Shown: one piece after another, positions 1 through 6,506 of the stretch
How positions within the stretch are numbered: position 1 is the stretch's first letter
Layout: each line of letters opens with the position of its first letter
Assembly (NCBI GenBank): GCA_937934705.1
Contig: CALGYY010000223.1
Span: forward strand, 1 to 9,698
Reading direction: 5' to 3'
DNA from: an uncultured Bacteroidota bacterium
GTDB taxonomy: Bacteria > Bacteroidota > Bacteroidia > Bacteroidales > CAIWKO01
Length of the DNA: 9,698 nt
The notes under the pieces: model-generated
Seen by the model: the letters and a program-made list of their open reading frames with translations, nothing else
Told to the model about the DNA's origin: nothing
Databases searched by the model: none
Program-made: the position numbers and the translations under genes

Positions 1-51
1 CGGCGACCACCGAGATCTACACTCTTTTCCTACACGACGCTCTTCCGATCT
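1..51 (+). other. Illumina TruSeq/P5 adapter contamination
   Basis: These bases match the Illumina universal (P5/TruSeq read 1) adapter from its internal CGGCGACCACCGAG through to the terminal CTCTTCCGATCT. There is a single difference, a T in place of C at position 28. The match ends exactly at position 51, where genomic coding sequence begins. Read on the minus strand, it adds the well-known artefact peptide EIGRASCR-x-RV to the end of the preceding gene; the mismatch changes the usual E to K. This is library sequence left on a contig end, not biology. Confidence 0.98.
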
Positions 52-688
52 CGTTCAGGAAAGGATTGTATTTCCGCTCCTCTCCGATGGTGGTTTCCGG
101 ACCGTGACCACAATGCACAACGAAATGGTCCCCCAAAGGGATCAGCTTTTCCTTTATGCTGGCAAGCAATGTGTCCATATCCCCTGAAGGGAGATCGGTA
201 CGGCCGATACTGCCACTGAAAAGCACATCCCCGACAATAACAAAGGCTTCTTCACGGCAGACAAAGCAAAAGCTTCCGGCAGCGTGGCCGGGGGTTTCAA
301 TGACTTCAAGGGATGCATTCCCGAAGCGGATCACTTCCCCCTCAAGCATTTCTCCGTCAGGTTGCGCAACCTTCTGGAGATTGAAGCCGAACACTGAAGC
401 AAATCCGATCGCAGTATTCAGAAAGTGTATCCCATCCGGATGGATCCTGAATTTCAGCTGATATTTCTGTTTCACATATTCATTTCCAAACATGTGATCA
501 ATATGCAGATGGGTGTTATAGAGACCCGTCAGCCGGAGCTTATGCTCTTCAATGAAGGTATCAAGCCTACGGTTTTCTTCCTCTGTGGAATTTCCCGGAT
601 CGATGATGATGGCCTCCCCGCTTTCATCAAACAGGAGGTAGGTGTTCACCTGAAAATCGTTGAAAACAAATACTTTAATACTAATCAT
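52..688 (-). CDS. MBL-fold metallo-hydrolase, glyoxalase II-like, 3' end cut by adapter
   Basis: This is a zinc-dependent hydrolase of the metallo-beta-lactamase fold, of the short glyoxalase-II/YcbL-like kind, probably cytoplasmic because there is no signal peptide. Counting from the start at 688, the metal-binding pattern is complete: H60, H62, D64 and H65 in THLHIDH, H135 in TPGH, D154 in GDVLF, and H195 in GHGPETT. The closing motif GEERKYNPFLN is typical of the family. I chose the start MISIKVF because a perfect -7 promoter element lies at 705-712, inside any longer reading frame from 715. Bases 53-688 give 212 genuine codons. The following codon has one genomic base and then runs into the adapter, so only a few residues should be missing. 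The true substrate (S-lactoylglutathione or another thioester) cannot be read from sequence. It is divergent from the large envelope gene at 857. Confidence 0.9.
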
Positions 689-704
689 GCGTGAAAGTAA
701 AATA

Positions 705-712
705 CAAAAATA
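705..712 (-). promoter_or_regulatory. Bacteroidota -7 promoter element (TAttTTTG)
   Basis: Read on the minus strand, this is TATTTTTG, a full match to the Bacteroidota -7 consensus TAnnTTTG. It sits 16 bases before the start codon at 688, which would put transcription start around 698 and leave a leader of about ten bases. I see no TTG at the expected -33 spacing, so the call rests on the -7 element and its placement. Confidence 0.5.
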
Positions 713-818
713 CACAATCCCGCCGACACCTGCTTTGTTCTGCGGTGGCCTGCGGGAAACGGGTCTGCCGGTCTCCCTGCGGGCTGCAAATATTTTCAGA
801 AGATTCAGAAAAAATTTA

Positions 819-826
819 TACCTTTA
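819..826 (+). promoter_or_regulatory. Probable -7 promoter element (TAccTTTa)
   Basis: TACCTTTA matches the TAnnTTTG consensus except for the last base. It lies 30 bases before the ATG at 857, giving a predicted leader of about 25 bases. A T-rich stretch at 793-797 is at about the right spacing for a -33 element but has no clear TTG. It is the best candidate in the 168-base divergent gap (689-856), which holds no gene that I can see. Confidence 0.35.
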
Positions 827-856
827 CATAGGGTAATTACGTTCTAAGGTGCATTC

Positions 857-3800
857 ATGACAGGGATCAGAAAAATATTGGCCGCGCTCGCAGTTCTTTT
901 GCTGACTGTCTCCGGGGTAATGCACCCCCACAGCACGCAGGCGCAGTTTTATAACGGACTTCAGATGAGCTTTGGCAAGAACAGGGTTCAGTACGAAGGA
1001 CGTTTCTGGTCATTTTATCGTTTCGACCGATTCGATACCTACTTCTACCTGAATGGACAGGACCTTGCCGCCTTTACGGCACGTTATGCTGATAAAGCCA
1101 TCAGGGAGATGGAACGCAAGCTGGACTTCCCCCTGGATGGGAAAATTCAGTTCGTGATTTTCAACAAACTTTCCGATCTCAAACAAAGTAACATCGGATC
1201 GATCCAGGACGCGGAATACAATGTCGGCGGGATTACGCACATTGTCGGCTCCAAGGTATTTATTTATTTCAACGGCAGTCACGCTGATCTCCAGCGGCAG
1301 ATCCGTGCGGGGATCGCCCACGTGATCCTCGACCAGATGCTTTTTGGCGGACGTATCACTGCCATGATGAAGAATTCTGCCCTGCTCAGCCTGCCCGACT
1401 GGTATTCCAAAGGGCTGGTATCCTATATGAGCCAGAATTGGGATACGGAAATGGAGAATCATGTGAAAGACGGCATTTTGCGGGGCGATTACAGGAAGTT
1501 CTCAGGCCTGGAGGGCATGGAGGCCGTTTATGCCGGTCATTCCATCTGGCGATTTATTGCCGACAAATACGGACCCACTACCGTTTCAAATATTGTTTAC
1601 ATGACCAAGGTCAGCAAGAATGTAGAAAGCGGATTTCTATATGTCCTTGGCATCGCCTTTAAAGATCTCAGCAAAGAATGGCTGCAGTACTATGAAGCCC
1701 AGTATGGCATTACTGACGCTGCAAGGCAGGAAGTCAGCGAGCCCCTGCTGTTGGCCAAACAAAAGAAAAGACTGGTTTATCAGCAGTTGCGGGTCAGCCC
1801 CGAAGGCAACCAGGCAGCCTTTGTTACCAACGACAACGGGCGATGGAAAGTTCACCTTTACAATATGGACACCGGCAAGCGCAAGGTTCTGCTGCGGGCC
1901 GGACAGCGTCTGGATGAGAAAACAGATTATTCCAACCCTCTGCTGGCCTGGCACCCCAGCGGCCGTTTGCTTTCAATGATCTTCGAGACCAAAGGCAAAA
2001 TCATGATGTATTTCTATACGCTGGATGACGAGAAGTTTGAGAAGCAGCGACTGTTTAATATGGAAAAGGTTCTGGACCACTCCTTTGCGCAGAATGGAAA
2101 AATGATCGTCATGTCAGCCGTGGTCAACGGGCAGTCGGATATTTTCGTTTACAATCTCGCTTCGCATACTTACGAAACCATCACAAAAGATATTTGGGAT
2201 GACCTGTATCCCCGCTTCATCGGAAATTCTGATGAGATCATCTTCAGCTCCAACCGGCCCGACGACACCATCCGCTATGATCTCACCACCTACTTCCAGA
2301 CCGCCAAGGACTCCATCAATGAACTGCCCCCTTCTCTCGACCTCTTTATCTACGATTATTCCGGGCGCGACCTTGTGCTCAGGCGCGTGACCCAAAGTCC
2401 TGCATCCAGCGAATGGAACGCCATGGAGTACGACAAGCGGCATTTCACCTACCTCTCCGATGAGAACGGTATCACCAACCGCTATATCGCACGCGTCGAC
2501 AGCGCCATCGCCTATATTGACACCACCACTCATTACCGCTATTTCACCACCAGTTTCCCGGTGAGCGATTACAGCCGAAGCATCCTCGAACATGATGTGA
2601 GCCCCCGCGCCGGTAAATTGGGACAGATCATTTTCCGGGACAACCGCTACAAAATGTATGTAGGCGATAAGGCCAAAGCTTCTGAGGTCAAGCTTCCGAC
2701 CCTTCAGAACACCTATTACATGGATGCGTATATCCGGGAACTGAAGGAAAGAAAACCGGACACCATCTCTTCCTCCATGACGCAGGAAGAGATCACCTAT
2801 ATTCAGGACAGGAAAAACAAACAGCGGAATAACCGGAGGAACAACAATGTCCTGGTCGACGAGATTGACCTGCAGTCTGACACAGGCAGGATCGACATCA
2901 ACAATTACCGCTTTGGCAAAGTGCAGACGGATACGGTGAAGGACAGCGCATCACAGAAAAAAGAAAAGCCGGGATTCATCATTCCCCGTCAGGAGAACTA
3001 CAATGTTGAGTACTTCATCAATCAGCTGGTCACACAGCTCGATTTCAATTTCCTGAATACGTCCTATCAGCCATTTACCGGGGGCACCAGCCCGATCTAC
3101 CTCAACCCCGGATTTAACGCCCTGTTCCGCCTCGGCGTGATCGATCTGATGGAAGATTACCGGATCACGGGAGGATTCCGCCTGTCAGTTGACCTCGATA
3201 ACAATGAGTTTTTCCTGGCTTTTGATAACCATAAAAAAAGACTTGACAAAACCCTGGTCTTCCACCGCCAGGCCATGGAGAACCTCATGGAATATTCCCT
3301 GGTCAAGATCCGCTCCCATGATGTGCAGTATGTGATCAAATGGCCCTTCAACAATGTGTTCGCTGTGAAAGGTTCGGGTATCCTCCGGTGGGATAAAACC
3401 ATCTATGCGTCCACAGATATCCAGAACCTGAAAGAGCCGACCATCAATGAATACTGGGCCGGACTGAAAGGAGAACTGATCTTCGACAACACGAGGCCCC
3501 GGGGGCTCAACATTATGTACGGTACACGCTGGAAGATCTTCGGTGAGTATTACCAGCGCATCACGGACCAGTTCGACTACCTGGTGGTCATGGGACTGGA
3601 TTACCGCAATTATCAGAAGATCCACAAAACCTTTATCTGGGCCAACCGTGTTGCAGCCAGTACATCACTGGGCAACAGTCCGCTCATTTACTACCTTGGC
3701 GGGGTGGACAACTGGCTGATCCCGAAATTCAACAATGATATTACGGTGAACCGCTCCAGAAACTATGCATTTCAAACCCTGGCCACCAATATGCGGGGAT

Positions 3801-4183
3801 TTAACCAGAACATCCGCAACGGGAACAACTTCGCCCTGATCAACAGTGAGCTTCGTTTCCCTGTGTTCCGCTACTTCTCGAAAAAACCGATCAAATCAGA
3901 GTTTTTCAGCAATTTCCAGATTGTGGGTTTTGGCGATATGGGCATGGCCTGGACAGGGTGGAACCCCTGGTCGGAAGAAAATACCATTTTCAAAGAGATT
4001 TATACACAGGGCCCGATAACGGTGACCATCAAGAATGAACGGGATCCTATTGTGGGAGGGTTCGGGGCAGGTTTACGCACGAGGATACTCGGATACTTCA
4101 TCAGGGTGGACTACGCCTGGGGGGTGGAAAACCTGAAAATCCAGAAACCCATCTTCCACATTTCACTCACCACCGATTTCTGA
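857..4183 (+). CDS. Outer-membrane protein: degenerate peptidase-MA-like domain, TolB-like propeller, Omp85-type barrel
   Basis: The protein has 1108 residues. Residues 1-29 form a Sec signal peptide, with a hydrophobic core at 7-22 and likely cleavage after TQA. Residues about 50-285 resemble the gluzincin peptidase-MA fold, but the zinc motif HExxH is HVILD (155-159), and the second site reads WYSKG (182-186) where active members have W-x-x-EG. It should not be catalytic. Residues about 300-605 carry about six PD40/TolB-like blades, for example RVSPEGNQAAF, AWHPSGR and SFAQNGK. A basic, Asn-rich linker (about 650-664) and a KKEKPG stretch lead to a beta-rich domain (about 710-1108). That domain has MRGF at 979-982, like the Omp85 loop-6 (V)RGF motif, and ends in TTDF with the terminal aromatic typical of outer-membrane barrels. 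I infer a periplasmic scaffold anchored in the outer membrane. No POTRA domain is visible. Such proteins are often labelled TolB, but this is not TolB proper. Its stop is 8 bases from the convergent ispG stop. Confidence 0.8.
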   Translation: MTGIRKILAALAVLLLTVSGVMHPHSTQAQFYNGLQMSFGKNRVQYEGRFWSFYRFDRFDTYFYLNGQDLAAFTARYADKAIREMERKLDFPLDGKIQFVIFNKLSDLKQSNIGSIQDAEYNVGGITHIVGSKVFIYFNGSHADLQRQIRAGIAHVILDQMLFGGRITAMMKNSALLSLPDWYSKGLVSYMSQNWDTEMENHVKDGILRGDYRKFSGLEGMEAVYAGHSIWRFIADKYGPTTVSNIVYMTKVSKNVESGFLYVLGIAFKDLSKEWLQYYEAQYGITDAARQEVSEPLLLAKQKKRLVYQQLRVSPEGNQAAFVTNDNGRWKVHLYNMDTGKRKVLLRAGQRLDEKTDYSNPLLAWHPSGRLLSMIFETKGKIMMYFYTLDDEKFEKQRLFNMEKVLDHSFAQNGKMIVMSAVVNGQSDIFVYNLASHTYETITKDIWDDLYPRFIGNSDEIIFSSNRPDDTIRYDLTTYFQTAKDSINELPPSLDLFIYDYSGRDLVLRRVTQSPASSEWNAMEYDKRHFTYLSDENGITNRYIARVDSAIAYIDTTTHYRYFTTSFPVSDYSRSILEHDVSPRAGKLGQIIFRDNRYKMYVGDKAKASEVKLPTLQNTYYMDAYIRELKERKPDTISSSMTQEEITYIQDRKNKQRNNRRNNNVLVDEIDLQSDTGRIDINNYRFGKVQTDTVKDSASQKKEKPGFIIPRQENYNVEYFINQLVTQLDFNFLNTSYQPFTGGTSPIYLNPGFNALFRLGVIDLMEDYRITGGFRLSVDLDNNEFFLAFDNHKKRLDKTLVFHRQAMENLMEYSLVKIRSHDVQYVIKWPFNNVFAVKGSGILRWDKTIYASTDIQNLKEPTINEYWAGLKGELIFDNTRPRGLNIMYGTRWKIFGEYYQRITDQFDYLVVMGLDYRNYQKIHKTFIWANRVAASTSLGNSPLIYYLGGVDNWLIPKFNNDITVNRSRNYAFQTLATNMRGFNQNIRNGNNFALINSELRFPVFRYFSKKPIKSEFFSNFQIVGFGDMGMAWTGWNPWSEENTIFKEIYTQGPITVTIKNERDPIVGGFGAGLRTRILGYFIRVDYAWGVENLKIQKPIFHISLTTDF

Positions 4184-4191
4184 TCAGCGCA

Positions 4192-5808
4192 TCAACCCGC
4201 GTTGTATTCATTTCGGGTAATCATTTCAAGCAGTTTTTTTGCGGCTTCCTCTTCGGAGACTCCTTTCATCACAAGCTTTCCTCCCGCGTAGAGGGCTACA
4301 CTTTCTTTTCCCATGCCCACAATTCCGTAGTCAGCATCAGCCATTTCCCCCGGGCCATTCACAATACATCCCATCACCGCTATCTTCAGATGTTTCATGT
4401 GGGAAGTCAGCGCTCTGACCTCTTCCAGTACTTTCATGATATTGAATTCCGTTCTGCCGCAGGTAGGACAGGAAATATATTCCGCTTTTGTGCGCGTCAG
4501 GCCCATGACCTGTAATAGGGTTTCACCGGCCCCGGTCCTTGCAGCGGGCGCAGGATGAGGCGCATCGAACCATACAGCATCCCCGTATCCGTCGGCGAGC
4601 AGTGCGGCTGCTTCAGCAGAGAAGTGCAGGAGTTCTTGTCCGGCATGTTCACCGCCTCCTTTGAACCTGATGATCAAGGGAGCAGATACGCCCTGTGATT
4701 TCATCTGAAGGATCTTTTTGCGCGCTTCCGGGAGAGATGCCGGGATGATATGACTCTGCGGAAATCCTTCAGGTATTTCCTGTTCCGAGTTATAGATCTG
4801 AATCGGGAAGCCGCCACCCAAATTCTCCCAATTCTCAGATGATTGGCGCTGATAGAAGAAGGGATCAGCATATAGGTCAAAGGGCACCTGATCACCCTCC
4901 GGTCCACCGCTCTGAGGCATCAGTGAAGCCAGGTAACGTGCCGGGCCGACCTCCTGCTCCGGATCACCGGTCAGTGATACCCTGATGGTATCACCGATCC
5001 CGTCAAGCAACAGGGCCCCGATCCCTGCGGCGGACCGTATCAATCCGTCCTGACCGGCTCCTGCTTCCGTGACGCCAAGATGAAGCGGATAATCAAAACC
5101 TTCTGCATGCATCACATTCACCAGTCGCCGCGTGGCCTGAAGCATTGTGCGGATATTGCTCGACTTCATCGAGAGAACCAACTGATGAAAACCCATTCCG
5201 GAAATCAGACGCACGAATTCCATGGCTGACTGCACCATGCCCTCCGCCGTATTCCCATAGCGCGACAGTATGCGCCGGGAAAGGGAGCCATGATTGGTCC
5301 CCACACGGATTGCGGTACCTTCGGATTTGCAAAGCTGTATCAGGGGGAATAAACGCTCCGCCGCGCGCTCGAGCTCCTCGCGGTATTCCTGCTCTGACCA
5401 TTCCTGCTTATGACCCTTTTTTCCGGGACGGTCGCTGTAATTCCCCGGGTTGATCCTGATCTTCTCCACCAGGGGCGCTGCAAGCAAGGCTACCTCAGGA
5501 TTGAAGTGGATATCCGCAATCAGCGGACGGGCCCAGCCCCTTTCCTTCAGGAGTTTCTTTATTTTCTTCAGGGCCAGTGCCTCATGGCGGTTGCGGGCGG
5601 TGATCCTGACGTAATCACATCCCAGTTCAAATAATCGTGAAGCCTGTTCCACCGTTCCCGTAATATCCAGGGTCGCCGTGTTGGTCATCGACTGTATGCG
5701 GACCGGCTGCTCAGCTCCCATGGGCACCTCACCCACCCTGACCTCTCTTGTGATCAGGCGCGATGGAATCAGGAGGTTCCGGCAATATTTTCTGTCAGTG
5801 TTTTCCAC
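4192..5808 (-). CDS. ispG: 4-hydroxy-3-methylbut-2-en-1-yl diphosphate synthase (IspG/GcpE), large type
   Basis: IspG reduces methylerythritol cyclodiphosphate to HMBPP in the MEP isoprenoid pathway, using a 4Fe-4S cluster in the cytoplasm. The N-terminal TIM barrel begins with VRIQSMTNT (37-45) and includes RITAR, ADIHF, KIRINPGN and RVGTNHGSL. The C-terminal cluster domain has C447 and C450 in SCPTCGRTEF, and C481 plus E488 in MGCIVNGPGE, matching the known three Cys and one Glu ligands. Between them, residues about 290-420 form the extra domain of large-type IspG known from Bacteroidota, chlamydiae and plants. At 538 residues it is longer than the common bacterial form (about 350-400) and, from memory, shorter than most large forms (600 or more). 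The start is GTG at 5808-5806. An ATG two bases upstream is out of frame, and I see no in-frame ATG that would keep the barrel. A terminator ends three bases before this start. No TAnnTTTG element is visible upstream. Confidence 0.96.
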   Translation of the reverse strand: MENTDRKYCRNLLIPSRLITREVRVGEVPMGAEQPVRIQSMTNTATLDITGTVEQASRLFELGCDYVRITARNRHEALALKKIKKLLKERGWARPLIADIHFNPEVALLAAPLVEKIRINPGNYSDRPGKKGHKQEWSEQEYREELERAAERLFPLIQLCKSEGTAIRVGTNHGSLSRRILSRYGNTAEGMVQSAMEFVRLISGMGFHQLVLSMKSSNIRTMLQATRRLVNVMHAEGFDYPLHLGVTEAGAGQDGLIRSAAGIGALLLDGIGDTIRVSLTGDPEQEVGPARYLASLMPQSGGPEGDQVPFDLYADPFFYQRQSSENWENLGGGFPIQIYNSEQEIPEGFPQSHIIPASLPEARKKILQMKSQGVSAPLIIRFKGGGEHAGQELLHFSAEAAALLADGYGDAVWFDAPHPAPAARTGAGETLLQVMGLTRTKAEYISCPTCGRTEFNIMKVLEEVRALTSHMKHLKIAVMGCIVNGPGEMADADYGIVGMGKESVALYAGGKLVMKGVSEEEAAKKLLEMITRNEYNAG

Positions 5809-5811
5809 ATT

Positions 5812-5850
5812 AAAAAAAAACTGCTCTTCCGCAGTCGCGAAACAGCAGTT
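5812..5850 (-). terminator. Strong intrinsic terminator closing the pssA-purS-repeat protein operon
   Basis: Read on the minus strand, AACTGCT pairs with AGCAGTT. One G-G mismatch follows, then TTTCGC pairs with GCGGAA (one G-U pair) around a GACT tetraloop. The stem (5819-5850) runs directly into nine T residues (5812-5820, the last two shared with the stem). The + strand has the A-run before the stem and no T-run after it, so it works in the minus direction only. It lies 17 bases after the stop of the repeat protein and three bases before the ispG GTG. Confidence 0.9.
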
Positions 5851-5867
5851 CTTTAAGTCAGCATCTC

Positions 5868-6206
5868 TTAATAGAATAAATGCTTCTTGCTGGTGTTCTT
5901 CCAGCCGGCATCACTCTTATACTGTGAAAAGTAGATCACGAGATCCGCATCACTTTTGTAATCACAGAAATACACTTTCTTTTTGGCATCGCTCTTATAC
6001 TCTGCGAAAAACCAGAGGCCATCGTTGCCAGAAGCATCACTCTTGTAAGAACAGCGATACACCACCAGGTCTGCATCACTTTTATACTCTGAAACGTAAA
6101 CCTTAACGTCAGCGTCGCTTTTGTACTCGCAGGAGTAGACCACCTGCGCCTTCAGAGCAACAGAGAGCGCCATAAATACTGCGAAGAGAAGGATGATTTT
6201 TTTCAT
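5868..6206 (-). CDS. Small exported YKSDA-repeat protein, 7(1) septoil-knot (Septknot/DUF6150-like) family
   Basis: The protein has 112 residues: a signal peptide (1-20, cleavage after LKA) and then almost nothing but repeats. YKSDA occurs six times, at residues 28, 41, 54, 70, 83 and 96. Spacing is 13 residues throughout except 16 in the middle, where SGNDGL is inserted. Between the copies lie short alternating hydrophobic stretches (VKVYV, LVVYR, KVYFC, LVIYF), which suggest repeated beta strands. It ends GWKNTSKKHLFY. I recognise the repeat and this ending from small Bacteroidota proteins annotated as 7(1) septoil-knot domain proteins, a deeply knotted fold. That assignment is from memory, and no function is known to me. 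Cysteines occur only at 26, 52 and 81. It starts 45 bases after the purS stop and is followed by a strong terminator, so it is probably the last gene of the pssA operon. I see no promoter of its own. Confidence 0.75.
   Translation of the reverse strand: MKKIILLFAVFMALSVALKAQVVYSCEYKSDADVKVYVSEYKSDADLVVYRCSYKSDASGNDGLWFFAEYKSDAKKKVYFCDYKSDADLVIYFSQYKSDAGWKNTSKKHLFY
5907..6125 (-). repeat. Six in-frame 39-base coding repeats (YKSDA units)
   Basis: Six copies encoding Y-K-S-D-A are spaced 39, 39, 48, 39 and 39 bases apart. The codons differ between copies at synonymous positions (TAT/TAC, AAG/AAA, AGT/AGC, GAT/GAC, GCC/GCG/GCT/GCA), while the five amino acids are invariant. This is an old protein repeat kept by selection rather than a recent DNA tandem duplication. 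Confidence 0.9.
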
Positions 6207-6251
6207 TTGTGTATGATTGAAGGTTATGTAATGGTTTCCTTTCTGTAGCCG

Positions 6252-6506
6252 CTATTTGATAGGATTCACGTGAAATTGGTAACTTTCCATGATGGGATTC
6301 GATAAAAGGTCTTTACAGGCTTTCTCGGTCAGCGCTTCTGCCGCTTTCAGGTCCCTGGCCTCAATTTCGAGACTGATATGCTTGCCGATGCGGACTTCTC
6401 CCACCCCGGTGAATCCCATATTCTTCATGCCCGAACCCACTGCTTTTCCCTGGGGATCAAGAAGGGCTTTGAGCGGCATAACATCGATTTCTGCAATAAA
6501 TTTCAT
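6252..6506 (-). CDS. purS: Phosphoribosylformylglycinamidine synthase subunit PurS
   Basis: PurS is the small structural subunit that bridges PurL and PurQ in the multi-chain form of FGAM synthase, the fourth step of de novo purine synthesis, in the cytoplasm. The 84 residues match the usual family length. The recognisable pattern is MKFIAEIDVMPLKALLDPQGKAV, then GVGEVRIGKHISLEIEA, and the closing KACKDLLSNPIMESYQF. Its ATG (6506-6504) overlaps the pssA TGA (6505-6503) in an ATGA arrangement, so it is probably translationally coupled to the lipid gene upstream. Neither purL nor purQ is in the window, so here it is separated from its partners. The repeat-protein gene follows after 45 bases. 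Confidence 0.93.
   Translation of the reverse strand: MKFIAEIDVMPLKALLDPQGKAVGSGMKNMGFTGVGEVRIGKHISLEIEARDLKAAEALTEKACKDLLSNPIMESYQFHVNPIK

Noticed and set aside
17..52. C-terminal residues EIGRASCRKRV of the MBL-fold reading frame.
   Set aside because: They are translated adapter, not protein.
749..783. Direct repeat CCTGCGGG (749-756 and 776-783) in the divergent gap.
   Set aside because: Eight bases in a GC-rich patch is weak, with no palindrome or further copies to suggest an operator.
2114..3625. Minus-strand open frames of 81-159 codons inside the envelope-protein gene (for example 2114-2593 and 3185-3625).
   Set aside because: They lie antisense to a long, domain-supported gene, show no family motifs and have no promoter. 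They are frame shadows.
4195..4218. ACCCG/CGGGT inverted repeat near the convergent stops, considered as a terminator.
   Set aside because: It has only five base pairs, a 14-base loop and no adjoining T-run; the T7 at 4234-4240 is 15 bases further on and belongs to ispG coding sequence.
5678..6106. A 142-codon plus-strand frame running from inside ispG through the terminator into the repeat-protein gene.
   Set aside because: It crosses two real minus-strand genes and a terminator hairpin, and its His/Ser-rich product only mirrors the YKSDA repeats.
5907..6125. Regularly spaced repeats considered as a CRISPR array.
   Set aside because: The repeats are in-frame coding units whose bases vary at synonymous positions; there are no identical DNA repeats with unique spacers and no cas genes.
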